The notes beneath the pieces were generated by a model. That model was not told where the DNA came from. It ran no database searches and saw nothing but the letters and a program-made list of their open reading frames with translations. Shown here one piece after another: positions 6,481 to 13,816 of a stretch of DNA of 26,727 nt. The stretch's first letter is position 1. Each line of letters opens with the position of its first letter. Source of the DNA: JBEVEP01 sp040512755. Lineage in GTDB: Bacteria; Pseudomonadota; Alphaproteobacteria; Rhizobiales; Rhizobiaceae. The position numbers were made by a program, and so were the translations under genes. The stretch spans positions 1-26,727 of the forward strand of contig JBEVEP010000154.1 in NCBI GenBank assembly GCA_040512755.1, in the 5' to 3' direction.

Positions 6481-9045
6481 ATGACAGAAACGCCTATCGT
6501 GGATACCGGTCGCGGATTTGCGGCACGCCTGAAACGTACGCGGTTCGCCACACGCGCTGCGATGACGCTCGAACGACTGTGGCCGCTGGTCCTTCCTTTG
6601 GTCGTGGTCGTCAGCCTGTTCCTCAGTCTTTCCTGGCTGGGTCTGTTCCGTATCCTGCCGGACATGCTGCGCCTTGTTCTGACGGTTGCGTTTGCTGCCG
6701 CCGCGATCGCCGCGCTTTATCCATTGCGGTTTTTTCGCCAACCCGGACCGGCGGAGGTCGACCGCCGCATCGAGCACGCCAACCAACTGGAGCACACGCC
6801 CGTCCTGGTCCAGACCGACCGGTTGACCGGTAAAGAGGACGATTTCAGCCAGGCGCTCTGGCGCGAGCATCAACGGCGCATGGCCGAGAAGCTCGGTCAG
6901 GTGGGCAGCGATCTGCCGCGCACGACGGTGCCGGAACGCGACCCCTGGGCCCTGCGCGCAGCCGCGGCCCTGCTGTTCGTCACGGCTTTCGCCTTCTCGC
7001 TCGGCCCGCTCGGAGGCAGTATCACGGATGCGTTCCGCCTCCATGCGGCGCGCGATGTCGTCCCGCCCCGCATTGACGCATGGGTGACGCCGCCGGCATA
7101 CACCGGCAAGGCGCCGATATTCCTGACCGCGCAAGCCGGCCAGCCGGCGCTCGTCTACACGGTTCCGGAAGGGAGCGAGGTCGCCTTGCGGGTGACCGGC
7201 GGTTCCGGCGAGGAAACCCTCGGCTTTACCGATTCCAGCGGCAAGGCGCACGACCTGGCTCCGAACGACCCGATAGCCGCTCAGGCAAAACCGGCGGGCG
7301 GCATGGCAATCCGCCAATTCGCCGGCAAGCTCGACGCCGATGGCGTGCTGGCGCTCAAATCGGGCGAACAGGAATTGGCGAAATGGTCGTTTGCCGTGAC
7401 GCCTGACCGCGCTCCCGTCATCCGTTTCACGGAGGAGCCGAGTTCGGCGGCCAACGGCACGCTGGAACTGCGCTACGCGGTCGAGGACGACTACGGAGCA
7501 GTTTCGGCTGAAGCTATTTTTGCGCTTGACGAAGAGACGGCGCCCGGCGCGAGGCCGCTTTACGGGGCCCCGGAAATGCCTTTGATACTGCCGCGCCGCG
7601 GACATGAGGACGCAGCGGCTGAGGCGTCGCGCGACCTGACCGAGCATCCCTGGGCCGGAAGCAAAGTGCGGCTGACGCTCAAGGCGATCGACGATGCCGG
7701 CCAAGAGGCGCAGAGCGAAACCAAACAGTTTGTGCTTCCGCAGCGGCCCTTCACCAATCCGCTCGCCAAGGCGATCGTGGAGCAGCGGAAGATCCTCGCG
7801 CTCGACGCCGGTAGCAAACGGCGGGTCCTCGATCTCATGAACGCGATCACGATGCGGCCCGAAGATACGTTCGATAACATGGCGCACTATCTGGCGATCA
7901 TGAGCGCCCGTACGCGCCTGAAAATGGCTGGTACGGACGATGCCCTGCGCGATGTCGTCTCCTATCTGTGGCAAATCGCGCTGGGGATCGAGGAAGGTGA
8001 TCTTTCCACAGCCGAGAAGCGCCTGCGGCAGGCGCAGGAAGCGTTGAAGCAGGCTCTAGAGCGCGACGCCAGCGATGCCGAAATCGACAAGCTCATGAAG
8101 GAACTCCGGGAGGCGATGAACGAATTCCTGCGCGAGTTTGCCGAGCGCGCGCAGCAGAACCCCAACATGGCGATGGACATCCCGCCAAACTCCGAAATGC
8201 TTCGGGAAAGCGACCTGCAGCGCATGCTCGACCAGATCGAGAATCTCGCAAAATCAGGCTCGCGCGATCAGGCTCAGGAACTGTTGTCGCAGCTTGAAGA
8301 GATGATGAACAATCTGCGCATGGCCCGGCCACAACAGGGCCAGCAGGGCCGCGACGGGCAACACAGCGAGATGCGCGAGCAGATGGACAAGCTCGGCGAG
8401 ATCATGCGGCGGCAGCAGGAAATGATGAACGAGACGTTCCGGATGGACCAGATGCAGCGCGGGCAGCGGCAGCGCGATGGGCAGGGCCAGGAGGGTCAGG
8501 AAGGCCAGCAGCGGGGTGAAGGCCAGCAGGGCCAGCCCATGACACCAGAGGAGTTCGCGGAAGCGCTCAAACAGCTGCAGGAGGGTCAGGGTCAGCTACG
8601 CGGCGATCTGGGCGACCTGATGAAGGGCCTGGAGGGCCTTGGCATCGAGCCGGGCGAAGGCTTCGGCGAGGCTGGCGAAGCGATGGGCGAGGCCGGTAAG
8701 GCCCTTGGCGAATCGCAGAGCGAACGGGCCGTCGGCGAACAGGGCCGCGCGCTGGAGGCGCTCCGCCGCGGCGCACAGGACATGATGCAGCAGATGCAGC
8801 AGGCCATGCAGGGCGACCAGGGCGGCAGCGAACAGGGCGGACGCCAGTCGAACTCCGACCGCGATCCGCTCGGCAGGCCGCGCGCGACGACCGGCCCGGA
8901 TTTCGGTCAGTCGGTCAAAGTGCCGGACGAAATCGATGTCCAGCGCGCCCGGCAGATCCTGGACGCAATTCGCAAGCGCCTCGGCAACGCGTTGAGCCCG
9001 GCGCTTGAAAAAGAGTATCTGGAGCGTCTACTTAACCTGAAATAG
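6481..9045 (+). CDS. TIGR02302/DUF4175-type membrane protein with Gln/Gly-rich C-terminal region
   Basis: A large conserved protein of Rhizobiales with no assigned function. The start at ATG 6481 is chosen because GGAAGG lies 7 bases upstream; an upstream in-frame ATG at 6454 lacks such a site. The 854 residues contain two close TM segments (about 34-56 and 62-82) and a third at 157-175. A periplasmic-looking beta-rich part follows (about 180-420, with WVTPPAYTGKAP near 200). Then comes a helical part with MRPEDTFDNMAHYLAIMSARTRL-like residues, a low-complexity region rich in Gln, Gly and Met (about 616-790), and a conserved end VPDEIDVQRARQILDAIRKR. The low-complexity region could bias database scores. 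Assignment to TIGR02302 comes from memory of this layout. It stands alone, with terminator-like DNA behind it. Confidence 0.85.
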   Translation: MTETPIVDTGRGFAARLKRTRFATRAAMTLERLWPLVLPLVVVVSLFLSLSWLGLFRILPDMLRLVLTVAFAAAAIAALYPLRFFRQPGPAEVDRRIEHANQLEHTPVLVQTDRLTGKEDDFSQALWREHQRRMAEKLGQVGSDLPRTTVPERDPWALRAAAALLFVTAFAFSLGPLGGSITDAFRLHAARDVVPPRIDAWVTPPAYTGKAPIFLTAQAGQPALVYTVPEGSEVALRVTGGSGEETLGFTDSSGKAHDLAPNDPIAAQAKPAGGMAIRQFAGKLDADGVLALKSGEQELAKWSFAVTPDRAPVIRFTEEPSSAANGTLELRYAVEDDYGAVSAEAIFALDEETAPGARPLYGAPEMPLILPRRGHEDAAAEASRDLTEHPWAGSKVRLTLKAIDDAGQEAQSETKQFVLPQRPFTNPLAKAIVEQRKILALDAGSKRRVLDLMNAITMRPEDTFDNMAHYLAIMSARTRLKMAGTDDALRDVVSYLWQIALGIEEGDLSTAEKRLRQAQEALKQALERDASDAEIDKLMKELREAMNEFLREFAERAQQNPNMAMDIPPNSEMLRESDLQRMLDQIENLAKSGSRDQAQELLSQLEEMMNNLRMARPQQGQQGRDGQHSEMREQMDKLGEIMRRQQEMMNETFRMDQMQRGQRQRDGQGQEGQEGQQRGEGQQGQPMTPEEFAEALKQLQEGQGQLRGDLGDLMKGLEGLGIEPGEGFGEAGEAMGEAGKALGESQSERAVGEQGRALEALRRGAQDMMQQMQQAMQGDQGGSEQGGRQSNSDRDPLGRPRATTGPDFGQSVKVPDEIDVQRARQILDAIRKRLGNALSPALEKEYLERLLNLK

Positions 9046-9152
9046 GAAACGGCACCGATCAAAGCGGCGCGCCCAAAAGTAGACCCGGCCAGGTAATGCG
9101 CCGACTCAAACGGTTACTGGCCAAGCGCCCGAGTCCGAAACAGGTTCCGTGC

Positions 9153-9171
9153 TGAGCGGTCTTGCCGCTCA
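9153..9171 (+). terminator. Hairpin between convergent genes, likely terminator
   Basis: TGAGCGG (9153-9159) and CCGCTCA (9165-9171) form a perfect 7-bp stem around TCTTG, followed by CGTTTG on the plus strand. It lies about 110 bases after the TIGR02302 gene and includes the stop codon of the minus-strand DUF6065-like gene. The plus-strand T-tract is weak and the minus strand has none. Confidence 0.45.
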
Positions 9172-9969
9172 CGTTTGACGGACAGGGCGCAGTTTTCGCT
9201 TGGAGAGGTGGAAGCTTTCGGTGCGCCCAGTGGCGTGTTCGCCGCGCACATAGTGCCGCTGCCAGCCTCGCGCGACGGTATCGGGGTCGTGCGCCGCTAG
9301 CTTGCTGTTGAAATCAGACCGGTCCTTGGCGCGCGCCTCGTAGGCGGCCTTCAGCACGGGATCCTCATCCAGCGACCGGATTTCCGGCTGCACCTGATCC
9401 AGCAGCGCATGCGGAACAGGGGTGATGAAGCAAAAGGGCTCACCTTTCTCGAACTGAATCGTCGCCGGGCGCGTGAAACGCCAGTTCATCGTGAAGGGGA
9501 AATCCAACCAATCCGTCTCGACGAGAGCGTCGAGCGCCACCAGATTGCGCTTGGCCGTGTTCGGTGAGCCGCGAACCCAGAGCGCCCATCCCGGACTGGT
9601 GCGAAAGAGATAGCCGGTGTGAAATGTCAGCACGCCGTGTCCGAAATGGGAGGAGGCGAAACGGTCCACACGCGCGCGATCGCCGTTTGCCCTGATCGAC
9701 ATGGCGGTCTTGGAGTCGCCGCCGGTCCACGTCGCCATGAAATCGACTGGCGACAATATCTCCCACCCGCTGGCATTGGCGATTGAAAGCGGAATGCAGC
9801 GGTAGGCGAACCGCTGGTCGGTCTTGTCCATCCAGTCACGAGACGCGCGTGCCGGTTCGATCGCGGGCGGGTCGGGTTCGACCGGATAGCATGTCAGCTT
9901 CGGCGCAGCGCCGAAGTCGGCAAGGTCATCCGGGCGGGGCCGCATCTCGCTGTTCTGCATCGTTGTCAT
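9169..9969 (-). CDS. DUF6065-like protein of unknown function
   Basis: A soluble 266-residue protein with no signal peptide or TM segment. Conserved-looking blocks are LTCYPVEPDPPAIEPA (25-40), SRDWMDKTDQRFAYRCIPL (43-61), IANASGWEILSP (63-74), GHGVLTFHTGYLF (110-122) and TMNWRFTRP (160-168), followed by a helical C-terminal part. From memory, the combination of CYP-x-P, RDWMD, AYRC-P and IANA-GWE matches the uncharacterised family DUF6065; no reaction is known to me. It lies downstream of and in the same direction as the autotransporter gene, 94 bases away, so cotranscription is possible. ATG 9969 and ATG 9960 are both possible starts; GGAG lies about 12 bases before 9969. Confidence 0.7.
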   Translation of the reverse strand: MTTMQNSEMRPRPDDLADFGAAPKLTCYPVEPDPPAIEPARASRDWMDKTDQRFAYRCIPLSIANASGWEILSPVDFMATWTGGDSKTAMSIRANGDRARVDRFASSHFGHGVLTFHTGYLFRTSPGWALWVRGSPNTAKRNLVALDALVETDWLDFPFTMNWRFTRPATIQFEKGEPFCFITPVPHALLDQVQPEIRSLDEDPVLKAAYEARAKDRSDFNSKLAAHDPDTVARGWQRHYVRGEHATGRTESFHLSKRKLRPVRQT

Positions 9970-10063
9970 CGTTCATCGCTCCGCAGCAGGCAGGGCACAG
10001 AACTTGGCACAAACCACGGCGCGCCGCACGTAGCCGCCGGTCAAATCTTACCCGCCGACCGAA

Positions 10064-13000
10064 TCACCATTTGATTTTGAGGCCGACTTTGCCATCCCAC
10101 GCATAGGCGTCGCCGTCGAAGGCATGCTCGTAGTTGACGTTGCCGTAGAGCGTCGTGTTGCTGGAGAGCTCGAATGCGCCACCAATGCCGACCCTGCCCC
10201 AACTGCCTCCGAGATCGGCCGTGAAGGGAATGAAGCCAATGGCCGAGGAAAACTCGGTCACGGGGTCGCCGAGAAATTCATGCCACAAATCGGCCCGGCC
10301 CCAGACGGTGAACTCGCGGGGCGACCCGCCCTCCCCGCCGACCGTCCATGAGCGGGACAGTTTTGCGCCGATGCGGCCGGCAAGCGAATCCTCGTCATCG
10401 AAGCGGATATCCGCGGCGCCGTCATTGAAGCCGTCGACGTTGATCGCCTGATAGACCAGTTGCGCCTGCGGTTCGACCAGCCAGCCGCTGCCGAGGTCGA
10501 ACGGGTAGCCGCCCTCGAGGGAGGTGGCGATGCCGAAGGCGTCGGTTTCTCCGTCCTTCAGGCCGCGCCGCGCGGTCATTTCCATGTCATACCATGTCGC
10601 CTGGACAACGCCGTCGAGATACCACCCCGTGGCGCCGAAGCGGGTCCAATAGCCGCCGAGGCTGACGGCATCGAAACTGTTCTCGCCCGCCTTGAACGTC
10701 CTTATGCCAAAGAGGTTGTGCTCGACATCGAGTTCACCTTGGCCAACTGCAAGATAGAGGCCGGCATTGTCGCGTTGTCCGTTTTCATATTCCTTGCTGT
10801 AGAGGTCCTGCCCGATCTGGACGGCGCCGAACGTATAGTCGAATTCAGGACCGCCTCCGTAAACGCCGAGCGGATGCCCGTCCTGGTGGCCGGAGAACCC
10901 GATCAAACGGCCCCAGGTGCCGGTTGAGACGGCATCCGGATCAGCATCGCCCTCGGCCAACGCCTCTTTCTGGCGCCCAACGCGCTCATCCAGTGTGCCA
11001 AGCACCTGGCGGCCATAGATGGCGGCTATGCCGGGCATCGCCGCATACAGCGAAACCTCCTGGCGGAAAAGCGGCACAGGGGGCGGAGGTCCGGGCGGCG
11101 ATGGCGGCACCGGAGGCGATGGCGGCACTGGAGGTCCGGGCGGCGACGGTGGCACAGGAGGACCAGGAGGACCTGGCGGAGGTGGAGGCGGTCCTGGCGG
11201 TGGAGGTGGTGGTGGCTCCGGCGGTCCTGGCGGCGGAGGCGGTGGTGGCTCCGGCGGTCCTGGCGGCGGAGGCGGCGGTGGCTCCGGCGGTCCCGGCGGC
11301 GGAGGCGGTGGTGGCTCCGGCGGTCCCGGCGGCGGAGGCGGTGGTGGCTCCGGCGGTCCCGGCGGCGGAGGTGGTGGTGGCTCCGGCGGTCCCGGCGGCG
11401 GAGGCGGTGGTGGTCTCAGTTCCGACCGCAGATACCAATTATCTGGCGCCGTCGTTCCATCCTTGCTTCCACGGAACAGGAAATACTCGTAGGGACCGGC
11501 CACCGCAGGTTCCGCGAGGGAGAACGCGCCCGTTGAACTCGTGGCTCCATTGAGCGCTTCTATGACCAGAATCCCGTCGGCAACGGTCTGGGCTCCCGCC
11601 CCGTTGTTGTTCAGTATATCAAGGCCCGTGGTCCCATCCGCTGCCCCCTTGTCGATGATCAGTTTGTCTGAAGGCGAATTGTCAAAGGCGAGCACCGTAT
11701 TGAGCCGAAGAAGACCGTCCTGGCCTGTATAGTCACCGGCGATTCTGAGGCTGTCGTTATCGCGGACCGGGCCGTTGGTCAGGTCGATCGTGCCGGCGTT
11801 GGTGACGGAGACAAGCTCAGCCGGGACGGAGGAAACGATCGAATGTATGCCATTCCCCGCAAAGACCGTGCTGGTCGAGTCAATCGAAAGCGCGCCCGTG
11901 CCCGTATTGGCGTCGCCGAGCGTCAGTGTGCTCGTGAACGTCAGCTCCGATCCCATCGTGAGATCGAATGTCTCCCATTGGATGTATCGGCCAACCCTTT
12001 CTCCTTTGGTGTTCTCCCACAGAAGACGATCTTTCTCCACCAAAGCCGGGCTGGTTGACGCTCCGCCATCGACTTGAATTTCCTTCAAGTTTGTCGATGT
12101 GAGATTGCGGAACGTCGCAAGATCGGCGCCGCTTCCCATATCGAGACCGCCGATGAGGCCGCCGTTCCATAGAACGTCGTCGTCACCCGCTTCGCCCCGG
12201 ACGAACTGGGTGATGTTCCCGCCGGAGATCTCCCCAATGTCATTGTCCGGACCGAGCAGAACCTGGTTGTTTACATTTCCGCCCAGCATGAAGAACTGGT
12301 CGAGGCCGGGTCCGGTATCGATTATTCCGTTCACGACCTCCCGGCCGCGCAGCTCCAGGTTTACGCTCGCGCCAGTACGGTTGATGACGATATCGTCGCC
12401 CTCGTGGAGCAGGATCGAATTGTTGATGAGCCCGGCATTGTCGACGGTGTCCTTGGCCGAGCCGATGCTTTCCACATTCTGGTTGATTCTGCCGCCGGTG
12501 GTGTTGGTGATCAGGTTTGTACCGTTGCCGTTCAGCGTCAAGCCGTTGTTGACGGTGCCGGAATTACTGACGGTGTTCTGCCCGTTGCCGGTTATGCTGA
12601 ACGTGCCATTGATCTGCGCACCGGCGGCGTTGGTGATCAGGTTGGTACCGTTGCCGTTTAACGTCAGGCCATTGTTGACGGTGCCGGAATTGCTGACGGT
12701 GTTCTGCCCGCTGCCGGTTATGCTGAACGTCTGATTGATCTGCGCGCCGGCCTTGTTGGTGACGGTGTTGAATACTGTACCGTTCAGAATCAATCCCTGG
12801 TTGAATACCGCGGAATTGTCGATCGTGTTTCCAGCGCCGATAAGATTGGCCAGACCGTTGAGGTTGCGGCCCGGGTTCAGCGTCACCGAGTTGTCGCCGG
12901 TGCCTGTGAGCATGACACCGCCGTTGAAATTGCCGTTGTTCGTTATGCTCGCATTGCCACCGGTTACACTGGAATTCAGAGAGCCGTTGTTTGTGAGCAC

Positions 13001-13342
13001 GTTGCCGGACGTGCCAGTTGCGAATGTGATAGCGCTGCCTCCGCCCGAACCATTCACCGTAGCATTTGGCTCCACAGTGATCTTCACCGGCGTGTTGGCA
13101 GGGGCCACAAAGCCGTCATTGTCGTTGCCAGCGCAGACAACCGCACCTCCCGCTGCGGGGTTGTCGGGCTGACATTGGGCCACGGACCGGTTGGTGCCGA
13201 GCCACAGCGCTGCCGCGGTACATAGCGCCAGCACCGATGATGAACGCCAGAGACTGGATCGTCGGAAGGTGCGCCCGATTACTCCCGGATGATCTTGCCA
13301 GACCGTGTAAGGCTGCCCGAATGCGCCGGTCGCCGATAGCAT
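10064..13342 (-). CDS. Autotransporter (type Va secretion) with repeat passenger and polyproline stalk
   Basis: An outer-membrane autotransporter of 1092 residues counted from ATG 13342. A GTG at 13447 would add 35 residues but sits just after an in-frame stop and on top of a likely promoter. The N-terminus has a long signal peptide (Arg-rich RTFRRSSLWRSSS, hydrophobic VLALCTAAALWLG, cleavage after SVA). The passenger is Asn/Gly/Thr/Ser-rich and beta-helical in style, with two 42-residue repeats at about 195-278. A Pro-rich stalk spans about 643-754. The barrel domain then begins with the family-typical VPLFRQEVSLYAAMPGIAAIYG and ends KVGLKIKW (terminal aromatic residue as in barrel signals). 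Such proteins are surface adhesins or enzymes; no catalytic motif is seen, so adhesion is the more likely role. Confidence 0.88.
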   Translation of the reverse strand: MLSATGAFGQPYTVWQDHPGVIGRTFRRSSLWRSSSVLALCTAAALWLGTNRSVAQCQPDNPAAGGAVVCAGNDNDGFVAPANTPVKITVEPNATVNGSGGGSAITFATGTSGNVLTNNGSLNSSVTGGNASITNNGNFNGGVMLTGTGDNSVTLNPGRNLNGLANLIGAGNTIDNSAVFNQGLILNGTVFNTVTNKAGAQINQTFSITGSGQNTVSNSGTVNNGLTLNGNGTNLITNAAGAQINGTFSITGNGQNTVSNSGTVNNGLTLNGNGTNLITNTTGGRINQNVESIGSAKDTVDNAGLINNSILLHEGDDIVINRTGASVNLELRGREVVNGIIDTGPGLDQFFMLGGNVNNQVLLGPDNDIGEISGGNITQFVRGEAGDDDVLWNGGLIGGLDMGSGADLATFRNLTSTNLKEIQVDGGASTSPALVEKDRLLWENTKGERVGRYIQWETFDLTMGSELTFTSTLTLGDANTGTGALSIDSTSTVFAGNGIHSIVSSVPAELVSVTNAGTIDLTNGPVRDNDSLRIAGDYTGQDGLLRLNTVLAFDNSPSDKLIIDKGAADGTTGLDILNNNGAGAQTVADGILVIEALNGATSSTGAFSLAEPAVAGPYEYFLFRGSKDGTTAPDNWYLRSELRPPPPPPPGPPEPPPPPPPGPPEPPPPPPPGPPEPPPPPPPGPPEPPPPPPPGPPEPPPPPPPGPPEPPPPPPPGPPPPPPGPPGPPVPPSPPGPPVPPSPPVPPSPPGPPPPVPLFRQEVSLYAAMPGIAAIYGRQVLGTLDERVGRQKEALAEGDADPDAVSTGTWGRLIGFSGHQDGHPLGVYGGGPEFDYTFGAVQIGQDLYSKEYENGQRDNAGLYLAVGQGELDVEHNLFGIRTFKAGENSFDAVSLGGYWTRFGATGWYLDGVVQATWYDMEMTARRGLKDGETDAFGIATSLEGGYPFDLGSGWLVEPQAQLVYQAINVDGFNDGAADIRFDDEDSLAGRIGAKLSRSWTVGGEGGSPREFTVWGRADLWHEFLGDPVTEFSSAIGFIPFTADLGGSWGRVGIGGAFELSSNTTLYGNVNYEHAFDGDAYAWDGKVGLKIKW
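11216..11413 (-). repeat. 33-bp tandem minisatellite encoding Pro-rich repeats of the autotransporter stalk
   Basis: Six near-identical 33-bp units, each starting at a CTC on the plus strand (11216, 11249, 11282, 11315, 11348, 11381), encode PPPPPPPGPPE on the minus strand. A degenerate seventh unit and PPVPPSPP-type repeats continue leftward to about 11080. As 33 is a multiple of three, loss or gain of a unit changes stalk length without changing frame. Confidence 0.93.
12509..12760 (-). repeat. Two tandem 126-bp repeats in the autotransporter passenger
   Basis: Units at 12509-12634 and 12635-12760 differ at few bases and encode 42 residues with TFSITG, GQNTVSNSGTVNNGLTL and NGNGTNLITN. More diverged neighbours on both sides (for example DTVDNAGLINNSILL) suggest an old repeat solenoid with one recent duplication. 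Confidence 0.85.
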
Positions 13343-13440
13343 AAGGCCGGGAGCCGGCGATGACAGAGTCTGGCGATAAGTGTCCACGGTGAAGGGCACA
13401 GCGATCAAGACCTTGAATCGATTGAGCCCCACCCACGCAC

Positions 13441-13469
13441 AGCACACTTAAGCTACCCGCGAGTGTCAA
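13441..13469 (-). promoter_or_regulatory. Candidate promoter of the autotransporter gene
   Basis: On the minus strand TTGACA (13469-13464, preceded by C as in alphaproteobacterial -35 boxes) is followed after 17 bases by TGTGCT (13446-13441). The -35 is perfect and the -10 is poor. A start of transcription near 13433 would give a leader of about 90 bases to ATG 13342 and would exclude GTG 13447 as the start codon. Confidence 0.45.
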
Positions 13470-13575
13470 GTTTTGTGCTTACGCAAGGGAATGGTTTGGG
13501 TAGGCCTGTTGCGCATTTGCATCAAAAGCGGCAATCCAATGAATACCGCTCCGTGCATCCGGATTATTATGACAA

Positions 13576-13695
13576 ATGACAGTTGAGGACGAGAACTTCA
13601 CCATCGAGCCGGACAAATCGTCGGAAACCGCACAGCTCTTTATCCGTAACGTCCTGAAATCAAAAGTGTTGTCAAAAAAAATGCTGGATTTCTGA
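13576..13695 (+). CDS. Possible small or remnant ORF, 39 residues
   Basis: An ATG-started ORF reading MTVEDENFTIEPD, then SSETAQLFIRNVLKSKVLSK and ending at TGA 13693-13695. It has no clear ribosome site. The opening, with acidic residues followed by F-x-I-x-P and a short helix with FIRNVL, faintly recalls the N-terminus of conjugative relaxases (D-D-D-F-x-x-R-P-G, then A-x-S-F-x-x-x-V), so it could be a decayed gene start. The resemblance is weak, and it may simply be an open stretch in AT-richer DNA. Confidence 0.2.
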   Translation: MTVEDENFTIEPDKSSETAQLFIRNVLKSKVLSKKMLDF

Positions 13696-13722
13696 TTTGC
13701 CGGCGAAATTGCCTCAAATCAG
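13692..13722. promoter_or_regulatory. Stem-loop in the divergent intergenic region
   Basis: CTGATTTG (13692-13699) pairs perfectly with CAAATCAG (13715-13722). Inside, GGC (13702-13704) pairs with GCC (13711-13713) around GAAATT. The 8+3-bp structure overlaps the stop of the small ORF. On the minus strand it is followed after about 10 bases by a T8 run, so it may end leftward-directed transcripts; it could equally be an operator. Confidence 0.4.
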
Positions 13723-13760
13723 CCAAGCTCTTCCCTTCCTAACGCCCTCCGCTACCTACT

Positions 13761-13787
13761 GTGACAGTTCAGTGACGGTTGCGTGAC
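13761..13787. promoter_or_regulatory. Three GTGAC boxes in exact 11-bp phase
   Basis: GTGAC occurs at 13761-13765, 13772-13776 and 13783-13787, exactly one helical turn apart. Read on the minus strand the units are TGTCACG, CGTCACT and TGTCACA with 4-base spacers. Tandem 11-bp direct repeats of a CTGTCA-like half are the architecture of Pho boxes and of other OmpR/PhoB-type regulators. The boxes end 29 bases before the preferred TTG start of the LTA-synthase-like gene. The orientation would suit leftward activation or rightward repression. Confidence 0.5.
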
Positions 13788-13816
13788 ACGATTGTTTGTT
13801 GGAGTTGGAGACTGGC

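Larger units (their letters stand above)
13343..13816. other. Long divergent intergenic region between autotransporter and LTA-synthase-like gene
   Basis: About 470 bases with visibly lower GC than the flanking genes, including an A8 run at 13674-13681. It contains the candidate autotransporter promoter (13441-13469), a short ORF (13576-13695), a stem-loop (13692-13722) and three phased GTGAC boxes (13761-13787). I see no tRNA or complete mobile element. Confidence 0.7.

Noticed and set aside
6382..7974. 530-residue minus-strand frame opposite the TIGR02302 gene
   Set aside because: Arg-rich antisense frame without motifs; the plus-strand gene has a good ribosome site and TM segments.
11216..11413. 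Regular 33-bp repeats that could suggest a CRISPR array
   Set aside because: The units are contiguous without spacers and encode in-frame Pro-rich repeats of the autotransporter.
10924..11553. Long glycine- or alanine-rich plus-strand frames across the repeats, resembling a glycine-rich surface protein
   Set aside because: They are antisense readings of the proline codons in the autotransporter stalk; the minus-strand frame continues into a proper barrel domain.
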